Shown here piece after piece: positions 12,238-24,700 of a stretch of 64,000 nucleotides of DNA. Every line of letters starts with the position of its first letter. Position 1 is the first letter of the stretch. A program made the translations under genes and the position numbers. Under the pieces are notes generated by a model. That model was not told the DNA's origin. It worked only from the letters and a program-made list of their open reading frames with translations, and did no database searches. The DNA lies in the NCBI GenBank assembly GCA_905331475.1, contig CAJNYU010002478.1, positions 248,001-312,000 on the forward strand. Direction: 5' to 3'. Origin of the DNA: Rotaria socialis. Its lineage: Eukaryota > Rotifera > Eurotatoria > Philodinida > Philodinidae.

Positions 12238-13251
12238 ACTTATTGTCATGGGTGGCGCAAGCTAAAGTTTCTTGGGGTAGCAATAAGTTTATTAAACCGA
12301 TAATGTTTAATCAATTTTCTATGTGCCAAAGAAATAGTTTTGCACCAAATAGCAAACAATAAAAGCAAACCTTTTTACAGAAATTGCTAGAAAAATCGCT
12401 TACGGCTTCTACTAGAATATCTATGACTCCAGAATAATAAATTCTAAACATGTCAACTCTTTTTGCTGTTGTATAGATCTTTCATTAACGGTTTGAATGC
12501 ACACGTGATAATAGAAAATTCGTTGCACATACCTCGCGAAGTAGATTTATTTTGAAAGAAGACTGAAAAATCTTAAGAAAATCAGAATGAAAAAACCTAT
12601 AATATACGATTCGATACATCTTTATGTCCTCTTTTAAACTGTGAAGACCACAGCTCTCTATCTTGTTCCAATGAAAAGTTACTCAAAAAGTACTCACTTG
12701 GCCTTTTTTAATATAATTAGTGCTACTGTCGCATTTTATAGAAAAAGAACAGTTCTTATGCAGGCTTTTTAATTTTGATATTAAGTGAAGATTGATCAAG
12801 TGCCGTAGAAAAAAAGAGCATTGTTTTCTCTATCACTATATGAAAAAAGAAAATTGCTTCAAGCTTTCTATACGGAAATACAGTATTAACAACACTACTT
12901 TTGGACTGTTCGTAGTACATCATAAAAAAATCGAATTGAATATAAAACAGTGGAAATTAATCAAGAGTTTCTTTGTATCAGGAAAGGAAGCGAAAAAATA
13001 GTCTTTGTTTCTCCAACCATGTAATGCAAACCGACATCAAACCTGACACAAATAAATGTCAGACATACACGACGAAAGTAGAGCCTCAGAAGAAAATAAA
13101 ACAAGGCTCATCGTGTATAAGCGTTCTTCTAGCAATTATCGAAATGTGTATTATTAGGGGTAGCAATAAAAAGTTATTGCTACCCTTAAATTTCCATAGG
13201 GGTAGCAATTGATACCCCTCGCATAGCTGGCGCGCCGCATATGACTTATTG
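12238..13251. mobile_element. Non-autonomous element with 8-bp duplication ACTTATTG
   Basis: The 8-bp direct repeat ACTTATTG (12238-12245 and 13244-13251) brackets a 998-bp body. Its ends are imperfect inverted copies: GGTGGCGCAAGCTA near 12250 against GGCGCGCCAGCTATGC read in reverse from 13235, followed on both sides by GGGGTAGCAAT or GGGGTATCAAT. Extra inner copies of GGGTAGCAAT lie at 13158-13210, several in inverted order. It has no intact transposase; the two short open frames inside (12792-13212) have no recognisable similarity. The 8-bp duplication suggests hAT. This element starts 15 bases after the previous one ends, so insertions cluster here. Confidence 0.6.
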
Positions 13252-13740
13252 CTTGATGTTATGCATATCTTTATTAATTGATTAGACAAAAATACTGATA
13301 AATCGTATATGAATAAATATGGGACATGATTTTTATTTATGCTTAATCAAGCAAGAACAGATACTGATGTTAATCTAGACATGAAGTCTTTCCTAGATAT
13401 TTAAACTTTCGAAAATTCTCATAATAAAAACAAAGTATAATTTAGTAATACATGTCATCGTATACTAGTAATTTTCACAAAGCTTACGCCTCTATTTAGC
13501 AGAATTCGTGAGACATCATATTGTTCTACAACATATCTTCATTGTTGATTTTTCTACTTTAATTAATGTGTGTGGACTACGTTTCTATTGATCATGGCTT
13601 TCTATGAGAACTAATTTTTATTTCTTTTTCAAGTATCCATAAATTATGGATAAAAATATGTTCTCACATAATCGCGTTGGAAATCTTTGAATATTGACTC
13701 TTTGATATTTAATTAATAAAAGGCACTCTCAATATAAATT
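13252..13740. other. Intergenic region, nothing recognised
   Basis: AT-rich, no exon, RNA gene or repeat identified between the transposon cluster and the poly(A) signal of the NADAR gene. Confidence 0.4.
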
Positions 13741-13746
13741 TTTATT
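13741..13746 (-). terminator. Poly(A) signal AATAAA of the NADAR gene
   Basis: Canonical AATAAA on the minus strand, 60 bases after the stop codon at 13807. It would also serve the upstream CMSS1 gene if the two are co-transcribed. Confidence 0.5.
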
Positions 13747-13806
13747 GGCTTCGGAATTATTTTCAATTAAATAGGATTTCATAAAAGAAAAAAAGAACTG
13801 AAAAAA

Positions 13807-14283
13807 TTATTTTTTGTTTTGTTTAGCATATTTATCCATCATATCATGTATTTCAACTCCACGACGAACGTCGTCTTCACTATTTTGACGTAATTCTGCT
13901 CGAATTCTTTCTAAAATAAGACCATTCCAATGATTCCAAAATGATGTTGAACCTGTGAAACGAATTGAACCGTTAGCGGAACTTAACAGAGCATTTCTTA
14001 AATCCTCATTTTGCTGAAACTTTGCCAAATTCCCTTTATACATTTCATCAACTTTAACCGATTCCCAATCAGATCGAATGCTAATTCTTTGTCCAGCTGC
14101 CCAAGCTGAGCAACCTGAACCTGAATTTAAAACCATATTGTGATCTGTTTCATTTGTCGTTTTAGCACATTGAAAATAGTTTTCTGCTGATGTATATGTT
14201 ATTCCATCAATAACAAATTTACATGGCAGAAAATTATCTGTTTCTGGGTGCCGTTCTCCATTTATGTCTGCTGGTCCGCCCAT
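13807..14283 (-). CDS. NADAR / YbiA-like domain protein
   Basis: Encodes 158 residues from the ATG at 14283, close to the usual length of a bare NADAR domain. The family (bacterial YbiA and relatives) comprises N-glycosidases acting on ADP-ribose-related or riboflavin-pathway intermediates. Hallmarks visible: FVIDGITYTSAENYFQCAK near residues 23-41, corresponding to the family F.vdg..y.s.EhyfQa.K; GQRISIRSDWESVK near 68-82; a KFQQNEDLRNALLSS helix near 90-105; and FWNHWNG...L near the end. The N-terminal segment before the first strand is short and lacks the usual SNFYP-like motif, so activity is not certain. The ATG directly follows the acceptor GTTTCAG, and CMSS1 ends only 37 bases upstream on the same strand. 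Intronless. The domain is widespread in bacteria and patchy in animals, so ancient transfer is possible but not shown. Confidence 0.85.
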   Translation of the reverse strand: MGGPADINGERHPETDNFLPCKFVIDGITYTSAENYFQCAKTTNETDHNMVLNSGSGCSAWAAGQRISIRSDWESVKVDEMYKGNLAKFQQNEDLRNALLSSANGSIRFTGSTSFWNHWNGLILERIRAELRQNSEDDVRRGVEIHDMMDKYAKQNKK

Positions 14284-14299
14284 CTGAAACAATAATAAC
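14284..14299 (-). promoter_or_regulatory. Candidate trans-splice acceptor before the NADAR start
   Basis: On the minus strand the bases TTATTATTGTTTCAG abut the ATG exactly, inside the 37-bp gap after the CMSS1 stop. No donor for a cis intron is visible just upstream. This is the layout expected for a spliced-leader site in an operon. Confidence 0.45.
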
Positions 14300-14320
14300 A
14301 AGAAGAGTAACAATTAGCAA

Positions 14321-15046
14321 TCAAAAAAGTCCTATTTTAGTTTTTTCTTTAAAAAAACGTCTACATAAAACATTTTGTTCACAAATTAGATGACAAATTT
14401 CAGTTTTTAATTGGTTTAAATCAATTAAACGTTGTTGTTTTACATTTTGATAATTCCAATCAATTAAAACAAATTTTAATCGTTTAGCATTGATAACTTT
14501 TGCATCAAGAATGTCATCAACACGTTTTGGTGTTCCAATAATAATATTAAATAAGGTTGTTGGCTTTTGTAATAATTCAATTTGCTCCGAAAGCTTTTTG
14601 TGTTTAGCAAATAAATAATGAAATGTGAATAAGTTCGATGACGAAGAATTTTTTAAGATTTTTCCTAATTCAATACAGCGTAATGCCGATTGAGCAATAA
14701 TTAAAACAACAGGTGCTGATGAAAGGTCTGCTTGTTTAGACCATTTTTTTATTGGAACTAATTCATTTAAATATTCTTCAAATGAAATCTTAGATGTTGA
14801 AGGTGATGATGCAGATATTGATGAATTAAATATTGAAAGAAGTTCATCAAGTTCATATTGACTTTTCGATTTTTTATAATGAACACGAATTGTTGTTACT
14901 AAATCAGAATAAGTTCCTAATTGTCGTTTTGGTAGAGTTCTTTCTTTATTTTTTTTAGTCTTAACCGTTTTTTCAGTTAATTCAGTAGCTTTTGGTTGCG
15001 TTTCTTCTTGAAGATAATAATCATCATCACCTAAATCATCAGCCAT
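14321..15046 (-). CDS. CMSS1: CMSS1/Cms1-family nucleolar protein
   Basis: Encodes 241 residues in one exon. It resembles the Cms1 family, relatives of DEAD-box helicases associated with the small ribosomal subunit; yeast and human members are somewhat longer (about 280-290). The order is typical: an acidic start (MADDLGDDDYY), a lysine-rich stretch (KTKKNKERTLPKRQLG) that could be a nucleolar signal, then a helicase-like core with APVVLIIAQSALRCIELGK (residues about 110-130), FNIIIGTPKRVDDIL (motif Ib-like, about 165-180) and KRLKFVLIDWNYQ (about 190-202), where the DEAD box would lie. Walker A and the true DEAD motif are absent, as in the family, so ATPase activity is not expected. The ATG directly follows GTTTTAG. 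The NADAR gene follows in the same direction after 37 bp. Confidence 0.8.
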   Translation of the reverse strand: MADDLGDDDYYLQEETQPKATELTEKTVKTKKNKERTLPKRQLGTYSDLVTTIRVHYKKSKSQYELDELLSIFNSSISASSPSTSKISFEEYLNELVPIKKWSKQADLSSAPVVLIIAQSALRCIELGKILKNSSSSNLFTFHYLFAKHKKLSEQIELLQKPTTLFNIIIGTPKRVDDILDAKVINAKRLKFVLIDWNYQNVKQQRLIDLNQLKTEICHLICEQNVLCRRFFKEKTKIGLF

Positions 15047-15060
15047 CTAAAACAATAAAA
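15047..15060 (-). promoter_or_regulatory. Acceptor-like sequence abutting the CMSS1 start
   Basis: The minus strand reads TTTTATTGTTTTAG and then immediately ATG. It could be a cis acceptor of a 5'UTR intron or a spliced-leader acceptor. It is almost the same string as the one before the NADAR start. Confidence 0.4.
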
Positions 15061-16220
15061 TTTTAAAAAAATTCTTTTCTATAGACTTGAGAGCTCATGA
15101 ACAAAATGCTACTACTAACGGTAAAGAAAACAAATGCTACCTTGAAGTTCTAATTTAATTTCAATTCGCTATGTTCAAACGGAAGACTTAACTCGTGACA
15201 CATCTGATTGTGTGAAATATTTCTAATTCATTTGAAAACAATTCGATTGATTGGTTATTAATATTTATCTTCTCATTGATAAGTCAATGCGGCTCATTCA
15301 GAACATTGATTTTGTTTTTGAAATACAAGATATTAGATATCTTCTATAGGGTGTATGAATAGGAATAATTCAAAAATAGTAGAGTTCGACTTTTGATTTC
15401 TATCTAGAAAACTGATGCTATAGTTTTTAAATATCTCATCATTCATTCTTCTAATCATCACATCATAATGAACTTTCAACAGAAAACTATTCAATGATTA
15501 GTTTCTGATAGAACTATGCTGCTATGGATATTTAAATCGAATTTTTAAATCCAATACCGAAACACTGCTTTTATTATCCGACTATACGAGCTGAAAGAAT
15601 TATTGTTTTTTTTCCATAAGAATCTCGATTGATTGATTCTTGACAATTCACTTTAATATTTTCACAACGATAGCTTTTAATTTTTACTAAAGACATGTAT
15701 AGAAAGAAATCTCATTCTAGTTTTTTTTCCATTTGCAATTAAGATATTAACAGTACTAATTTTGGATTGTCCTACACTCTGCAAATAGATCTTTGAGATT
15801 AAACATGTTGCAAACACTATATGTTGAATGCTACCTATTGCTTAAAATTCTCTAACTTACAACACTGCGTAAATCGCTGATCGATTATTAAAATTCCTGA
15901 TAAATTACCTTAAGTTATTTTCTTATGTATTGATAACGACAATAAAGTTAATATCAATAAATCTGAAACAACAAAAATATCGATTAACATATAATTATCA
16001 TATATGAACAACAAAAATAATTCACTAGAATAAATTTGATAACATATCAACCAAATACTACGATAACGAATACTTATTTTCACTCATAATTATCGACTAC
16101 AATCGATGTAAAATGCTCACTAAAATGTCTCAATAAGACAACATCTATACTGTACGAAACACATTGTGCAATATTTTTGCGAGAATAAATATTGCAATGA
16201 CTATTTTTCTTTTCTTCTTT
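15061..16220. other. Intergenic region, nothing recognised
   Basis: Holds the 5' flank of CMSS1 and the 3' flank of the TMEM63 gene (both minus strand). No additional exon or repeat seen. Confidence 0.45.
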
Positions 16221-19200
16221 TCAATCTGTGAGTAAATCATTCTCATCGCCGGTTCCAGCAATAATTGGTTGAGAAATTTGATCGATTGTTCCATAGTTTC
16301 CTTGTTGAATTGATTCACGCGTTGAACTTCGACGAATCTTTGTTGCACTAGGAGGAATATTAAATTCTTCGATGCATGCATTTAAAACCGTTGGAATATA
16401 ATGCTACAGCAAAAATAAAACAATAATAATCCTATAAAATTCTTTTTATTATCAATGATTACCGATGTTGCATTTTGTTTTTTCTCACGACCTTCCATTT
16501 CTTCTAATTCACCTAAATCATCCAATTTTTGGCGATTACCAGGTGTCTATAAATATAATTTCTTATAGACTAAAGAATTGATAAATGTCGAATTCTCAAA
16601 AGCGAAAAAAAGAAGCTGCACAAGATAACCAAAATAGATCGATTCTTTAATTCTCCTTGTTTTGAAATATCAGAACTCGTCTCTTAATTAATTATACTTG
16701 ACAATAGATTACTTTTTATATTCAATTACATTAACTTGATTGCCAGTAGATTAAATACGTTTAACACATAATTATCAGTTATCAAAATCAACATAAATAG
16801 ATAGACACAAACAGTATATTATAGAATAAACACCCATACAGTTTTTAGAATAATTAGTTATTCGATCTGTCTTCCTTTTTTTCTCTCCAGAAATTATCTT
16901 TGCCTAACTTCGATCACATGAAAGATAGAAGTCAGTGTTATCGAAAATCCTACTTGTTCAAATGCATATATCAAAATATTTTTTCACTCGAATCGTTCCG
17001 TACTAAATCGATCCAATGTTTAAAAATATGAATTCAAGACTTTCAAAGAAAATAGCTATTCTTATGCAATCAGAGACGAATTCTGAAAACAAAATCAAGG
17101 AACAATTAAGAAAAGTCTTTCCATCCCAAAATTATAAATTGTAATACCAAATAGATCGTATTTTTCTATTTCTTACAATGGAGAAGATTTTTTTCAATGA
17201 TTTGTATCTAATAGAATGTGGCAGAAAAGAAGTGCTGACCTCAGGTAATCCTGCTGTTGAGAATGTTTGTTTATGTGATTTCCAACGACCAAAACAGTCA
17301 AAACATGAAAAACCAAAATAAATACCACCTACAAAAACAAATCGATTGGTGTATTTTATTTATTCTAAAATTTAACTTACTTGTCAAAATAAAACTAATC
17401 AATAATGTCATTGATAAATAATTTAATGTTTCTAAAATATCGAAATAATTTCTTTATTTGTCCGTATATTTATTACGAACCCGATCGAACAAGTATAAAG
17501 AACAATAATGTTAATTGTTGAATAATTAATGCAATTATTATAAAATGTCCTGCTAAACGATGAACACTTTTATCAGCTATTTCAGTATCATAAACAAATA
17601 CTAAATTATATTTATCAACGGCACGTTTAATAAGCATATAAATTAAACCTATTAAAAGTTACACCGATTAGCATATAGAAAATAATAATTCTATGTGTCT
17701 TACCAATTGGTGTAATCAGTGGACAAGCAATAGCATATGCGAGGATGACACAAAATACTGCCGATGTCCAAGCATATTGAACACCAAAACGGAATGGAAA
17801 TTGAAGAGCCTAAAATTTTGTTATCGATTCAACGTCATCTTAAGAGAAGAAAATTAAAATAATTGTTATACATACATGTCGAATTACACGTCTTTCAGCT
17901 GTTGATTTAGCTGTTAGAATTATATAAATGTAAAAGATAAGATCACTTAAACGTAACAATTCAATAGCAGCTCCAATAAATGCTGATGTTATTATATAAT
18001 TCACAAAAAATGCGCCATTATCCGGTAAAAATACACACCTATCCAAAAACAAAAATAATTTTCGAGATTCATGCATGATTAAAATGTAACGTATAATATA
18101 GCTTGTTGTAGTAATCGGAGAAGCTCTCTCTATTTTGAGAAATATTTCTTCATCGTTCTTTTACTTTATCATTCCAATATTCGATTAGAAATTCACTTTT
18201 CAACGTAGAGAACACGAATATAAAAACCGTTCTGCTGATCACATGGAGCATTAAAGCAAAGTATTCATTATGAATAGAGACGAATCAAATCTTTCTAAAG
18301 CTCTGTCTTGTTGGCATCAATTTATTGCTCAGAAATCCTACAAAATAGATCATTTTTTGTCGGTACTCAACAGAAACTGAGCAATAAAGTATTTGTGCTA
18401 GTCTTCAAATCATCTATTATTATAGCAAAAAAATCGAGATATAAGCTTAGTAATTAATTGTTAAAGTCACTATGTATACTTCAAACACTCCTGTTCGATT
18501 ATGTTCCACAAGAAAACAAAAACCTAATTGAGATTTTTAAACTTACATCCATCGAATTCTACTATTACTTGTAGAATTTTCTTCACTTTTAAAAACCCAA
18601 CGAAGAAATCCTTCAATACTTGTTAAACCTAATGATGGTAAAATAAGTATCATCATTGTAAGAAAAACAAATAATTTAATCATCATTGATTTATCTAATG
18701 CAGATTTTTTCCATTGTTTTTCAAGTAATGATGTTACACTAACAAGTGATGGCATTGCAGCAGCAAATATACGTAATAATAATACTGGCATCACAGATGT
18801 TAATATAACTGGAAAATGAATTTGTTTTGCTACTGTTTTTAATGGGTCAATTGAACTATATTTATCAGCTATTTTATCAATTGTACTCATAACAATTGAT
18901 GGTGTTGTTAAAAATATCATGAAGAATACTAAAATCTACATCATAAATTATTCTTTTAATTATACAATGAAACGTGTTTTTAAATCAAACGTACTGTATT
19001 AACAACGAGTATACGAAGCCAATGACTAACTTCACTTATTGGAATGTTTTTCCTGTGAGAAAACTTTTCATAAGAAATACACACTTTTTTTAATGGCAAC
19101 TATTTACCAAATTATATTTTTTGGGCTAGGTGCAAAATTAACAGTCCAGTCATGAACAACGAGCGATTTACTTGTTGATGTTTTTGGTCGATGATCTGCT

Positions 19201-21756
19201 TTAAAACATGTTAGTCGAAAATTTGAACGTATCCTATACAGAAAGAGAATTGGATTCATATCGATGTAGAAATAATATAATGAGTTGTGCATCCAATGAA
19301 AATATTTCCATTAAAAATAAAATTTATAATTTTTCAGATATTTATTGCTATTTATGTGTTTCTTGTTTTGAAAACAACATGATAATTATGTTATATTGTT
19401 ATGAATACAATATCTGGAATTAGAATTCTACGGAAAAGATTACTAGCGCCGTCCCTTTGGGACTAAAATGTGGAACTCATATATATATATCTACTTTGAA
19501 CTCACTAACGAGTAAGACCTTTAAAGAAATCTGATGGATGGGAGTTTGTTTCTTAATCGATACAATACAATATTGATGAAAATAAAAATTGAGGGAATAA
19601 AAATTTTAAAAAAATCTACCATTGTGCTTCTTCAGGTGTTGAAAATGTAATAAAAGCTAATTCACATTTTTTTTCTCTAACATGTAAATATTCATCTTCA
19701 ACACGATGTTTATATGTATTATATAATTTTTCATAATAATCAATTGCATCGATCTATCATAGGAAAAAATGATGTGAAAAATATTTGTTATCTAAGTAAA
19801 CAAAATTAACCTCTTTTGAAAACCACTAAATAGATATAATTGATTTAATTTAAAAAAAAAAAGAAAATGTTTTCATGTTCTACGTACGCCACACATTTGT
19901 CCACATGTATTATTATGAACAACAGGTCGTTTACCACTTTCTTCAAACATTTTTTTACTTTGTTGCCAAATAAGAAGATTAAGTTCACTAAACAACAAAT
20001 AAAAATTTCTTTAAAAACTTTTATCAGAAGCAAAAGTGGAATTTTACTAACCGGCGTTTATAAACATGTTGTAATTGAGCAATATTATAAACTAACGTTA
20101 AATGTGTTATATGAAATGTTGGATATGCTTCACTAAAAGTTTAACGAAGATAAAAATATCCACTATATTTTTTATAACTAACCTAAAATATTCACTCAAT
20201 TTTTCTTCATCACACGCATATGGGCGAATACCTCTTATCATTAGTGTTCGACTTGCCTAAACATATGCAAATAATGATTTATTCCAAACTTACATTCTAT
20301 TGATATTTTTTTTCAAATTTACAACAATCTAACTGCTAGAAAATATCTTTGACGATGTGGAGAAAAGGATTGCAATCGACTTTCAACATAGTTTAAACGA
20401 TATTAAAAACAATTTTAATACAACGACAAGTTATTACATGACAACACGAAACTCTACTTTTTCTTTGGATTCTTCATCTTCGTACTAATCATTGATAAAT
20501 AACAAATGAAAAATTGACACAAGTACAAGAAAAGTATTATTTTTCTATCATACATACCATATCCTCTGTCGCATAATATTGGGTTGCATTTGTATATAGA
20601 TAAGCTACAAGAATACCAGCTAATACAAATAATATTGATGCACATGCATGAACCCAGAGTAATGATGAACTTGAAAAGAAAAACCTTGTCTAAAATATCA
20701 ATGAAGAAAAATAAATGCAATTTACTTCGACGGTAAATTGGCAATAGTTGTATGTGCAAACTTTTGCCCGATTGTTCCTATAAGAACAATTTCTCTATTT
20801 GATATTTAATATTATTTTTCTTACCTTGTGTTCCTTGAAAATTAACTGGTAATATAATAGTTAATGAAAAAATTGTCACAAAAACTAAGTAGACAATTAA
20901 ATAAGTATGGAATAAAAGATAATAGTATGCATCTGGTGAACAATTTTGATAGACATCCCAATCACTAGATCAATAAATGATTAGATATAATAAGTCGACT
21001 TTATTGAGCGAAATACCTGATTTTAAATAAATCTCGAATCCACAACCAACGTGTCTAAATCAAAAGAGAAGAATTTATTCGAATCCTTGTCTATTAATAA
21101 AAATAGATTTTCAAGAAAGCAGGCTGCTAAGTGCATTATACCACAGGCAATGTTAGAAAGAAGAGGAAAAAAATGTTAGTTTTAGATAGATTATGTATTA
21201 CCACACAATATCGACGAAAATATGTTTCGTGGACCTGCATATAAATTTAGAAAATTCAGATCATACTTATAATAAAAGAGAGCAACATTTTCGTTGCATG
21301 TGAATGCTTATTTCTAGGAAAGCACAAGCAACGAATATTTGATCAATTTTGTTCACAACTTACATTAGAAGTAAAATGCCGTGACTTATTATTTTGACCA
21401 TAGAGAAGAGTCGATATTCTAAAACAAAAATAAAAGATTTTAGCGAAAAGAACAAAAATAATTTTACTCGGTTTCATCAGCAATATTTTTCGAATCAGAA
21501 AATCGGCGACGTAAATAAACGAACAGTAATAAAAGTATCTAAAATAGAAAAAAAGAACAGTCATTTATTTGATTTCTTTCAACTAACATACTGTTGAAAC
21601 AACCAGATTAACTAGAATGTTTTCTGGAATTCCTTCGTATGATCTTATCAGACCGAAACTAGTGGAATTCAATCGACCATAATATGAACAATCATCTTTC
21701 GTAACAGCTGGAGTTTTATCAGCTAACAATGATGATATATTAATTGATGTTGTCAT
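16221..21756 (-). CDS. TMEM63/OSCA-type mechanosensitive cation channel, 23 exons
   Basis: An 828-residue protein of the CSC1/OSCA/TMEM63 family, membrane-tension- or osmotically gated cation channels. Exons: 21756-21592, 21538-21468, 21418-21364, 21234-21202, 21054-21017, 20964-20825, 20777-20726, 20669-20558, 20256-20183, 20132-20052, 19987-19888, 19825-19811, 19753-19620, 19233-19108, 19052-18995, 18935-18547, 18038-17876, 17809-17704, 17648-17481, 17431-17381, 17328-17240, 16546-16463, 16403-16221. All have GT/AG ends and the total is divisible by three. Domain order: N-terminal membrane part ([29 protein letters not shown]), a cytosolic domain about residues 220-400 ([34 protein letters not shown]), then the channel core with [45 protein letters not shown] and [13 protein letters not shown]. 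These are near-identical to animal TMEM63 motifs. The tail is short and polar. Length matches the family. The donors at 17480 (GTTCGT) and 17239 (GTCAGC) are weak. Which vertebrate paralogue it matches cannot be said. Confidence 0.93.
19811..19825 (-). other. 15-nt microexon of the TMEM63 gene
   Basis: TGGTTTTCAAAAGAG encodes W-F-S-K-E in phase 0, with AG before and GT after. It joins [10 protein letters not shown] to [12 protein letters not shown], the cytosolic stretch of TMEM63 proteins (compare CCEVLGCEWEDAISYY in vertebrates). Skipping it keeps the frame, so alternative use is possible. Confidence 0.7.
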
Positions 21757-24700
21757 TGTGTTCCTAATGCTAATTTTTCAGATCGTTAAATTGATTTCGA
21801 TTTGGTATTAATTTGTTTTAGCAAAATAAAAAATACAGATACATTAAAACATGGGCTTGAACATTACGATAATAGCCAAATAAGAGAAATCTAGAAATGA
21901 TAATTCATTCAACTCTATCAGATAAAAATAGGCTCACAGAAACATGATAAAAAAGACGAGATAAACTCAAAATCATTTATTAATTTTGAATCTACTATTG
22001 TACTCGATGATACTTCTTGCTCATTAATTAACAAACATTTTCAAAAACGAATTGTCAATTATTCTAAAATAATATGATCATATCAATGAAAGAAAGTAAT
22101 TTGACAAAATAATAAAATTGAAAATTCATCTTTCAGATTCAGAGATCAGTACAGACGTTAATTATTGGGTAAGACCTCTCCCAGTGAGTAATATATATAT
22201 ATATATATTGCTTCCTTGTCGCTGATGCAACTTCAACACACTAGTGACATCTTGCATGATACAAGTTATATTTTGAACACGTATCTGAAAATATGAAAAG
22301 GAGATGCGTCGTTTTCAACAGAAATCGGTCCACTCGTACAATGCGCGTTCACCTACCTGTATAGGGTCACAGCATCGTTTCCAGCACATTTATCCCTTAA
22401 AACGTTTATTTTGTACTGAAAAAGTTGGTGGAACTAGCCCAAGAATGTTGCATGTACATTGAATCTAACGGTTATTGGCAATCAGCACTTTTATCATACA
22501 AAGAGGTAGCCGATCGAGCTAATATTAGCATGGCTCAATAGAGCTTTTCAAGAGCTCCCAATTGGTGTACGAACATGAAAGAGAAATATTGGTCATAAAA
22601 AGAAACAGCTTTACAGATATCAACCTTTGTACATGTTTTAATACTATTTTTCATTATTATTCTGAAGATACCGTTCGAAAAATCCAAATATTTAGTAAAA
22701 CTGATATGATATTCAAAATCAGCGTTCGAAACTGTGAGTCAATACATAGCAGCTTCAAAGAATTTGCACTACTGTCATTTTTTTCAATATTATCCCTCTG
22801 GTCCCCCCTCAGGGATAAGTGCAAAAATTAATTTCATCCAGCACACCTTGAAAGTTATTGAATATGCTTTTCAGTGCATAAAAAGATATCGGGACTCAAA
22901 ATAATAGAAAATAGAACGATGGAACCTGCGTTTAATAGTAGAAAATTGGTGCGAAAATTTTCCAGTTCGGTTTTAATCAACTAATAAAATGTCTTTATGT
23001 CTACACTAAATGTATGATTACTTTGATATTTTGTTTGGTCACTGATTGAAATCTTTATCAGAAAATTTCAAAACATGTTTGACATAAAAAAATATTTAAA
23101 GAATCTTATTTGTCAACTAAAGAGGAAGGATCATTCAAAAAATTGATCAGTTTCTATAAATTCAAATGACTTGTCTAAAGGACATGTTTTGTATTGCAAA
23201 TAAACGTGTACATTAGAAAGAGAACAGTAATATTTGATTGGCAACGTTTATTAATGAGTCGGTATTTCTTTTCGTGCAGTAAATACGTGTTATGATGAAA
23301 AGCGAAGAAAATAACAGCGAATGAAAACAATATTTCATCGGAACGTGACGTCAATAGCTATTGCGATTTTAAGTGAAAAATATTTATTTTTTTACTTTTT
23401 CTCTGATAATAATGGTACAAAATTTGTTATTCCTTACCACTACAATCAGATATAGCTTTATTTATATTTTGATTGATGATATTAAGAGCGGTTCACGACA
23501 CGCTAGAAAATAAAATTCACTACTCGGCCATACTATTTTACTTTCTATTATAATAATATTGCCATTTAGTGTCGAAGTATCACATTTTGCTTTTTATTAT
23601 TACTAGAGAAAACTAATAATTTTATTTATTTATTTATTTATCACAGTTATTAGAAAATAAATAGTCGGACCAATGAAAAAACAATCTATTTGATTGATCT
23701 AGAAAAAAAAACTTTTCGAATCAAAACTGTGATTGTATACACCATAAGAAATATTACAGTGTAAAAAGTTCGCTACGGCAGTTATTCACTTCAACTCTAT
23801 GTTTAACATGATAACGGAAAAGTCGAAAATGGTTCGGTACTATATTATTTCATTATTTTAATTCAATATTTGTTTAGATATAAGTTTCATTCTGATGTAT
23901 TTGCATAATACTACTGATTTAAAAGATATACTATTGAAATTTGAAGCTGTTCTTTGTTGACTTTCTTTCATTATTTACAATCATTCAGATAAGATTTAAA
24001 CTGCCGGTATACTAATAGATCACTATGATTCAAACTAATTTCGTGATTTTTTAAAGTTATTAAAATCGACGAATATTTTTGAAAGCTCTTGAAACTAATA
24101 GAAATGAGTCTAATTTAATGTATCCTGTTTAAATTTAAGTTTTTGAACCGTGTATGCTATTCGCACAATTTCAATCAGCCTGACTTATTAGATAGATTTT
24201 TATTATAGACGGCCGTGCAAGAAAGTTTTGACTTTTATCGTCACTTTTCAATTGTCGATCTCTGCACATTATTGGTATATAATTTGTGGAAAATCAAATA
24301 AATTGTCTTGCAGAAAACAAAATGGTAAAACAAAAATAAATTTCGACTAATTGGAATTATTTCTAACAAATCATTAGTGTTAGATTAGAAAATAGATTGA
24401 TCGTGCAGTTCTTTTCATAGATGAAGCACTTAGGGTACTTCTAAGGACTGTGATATACCAGTACATGTGACCGAGCACGTCACACGTAATAAAAAATTTC
24501 ATTATTTTCATGCGATTTTAAGAATTTGATGATAAAATATATGTGCAATCGACACACGAAATTATCTTTCGTTGAAGACTGATCGTTTATCAGTATGGCA
24601 CAACTGTTGTCTTTTCAATGAAATGATTATGTTTCATATGTAATATGTTGTATGAAGTGAACAAGTATTTTTAAATCGAATGCATTTTTTTTTTGGTAAG

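Noticed and set aside
12792..13212. Two overlapping plus-strand open frames
   Set aside because: Inside the 998-bp transposon remnant, no transposase motif, non-ATG start for the first.
19845..20136. Opposed open frames of 62 and 89 codons
   Set aside because: Cover TMEM63 exons 10 and 11 on the real coding strand; the true frame is the spliced one.
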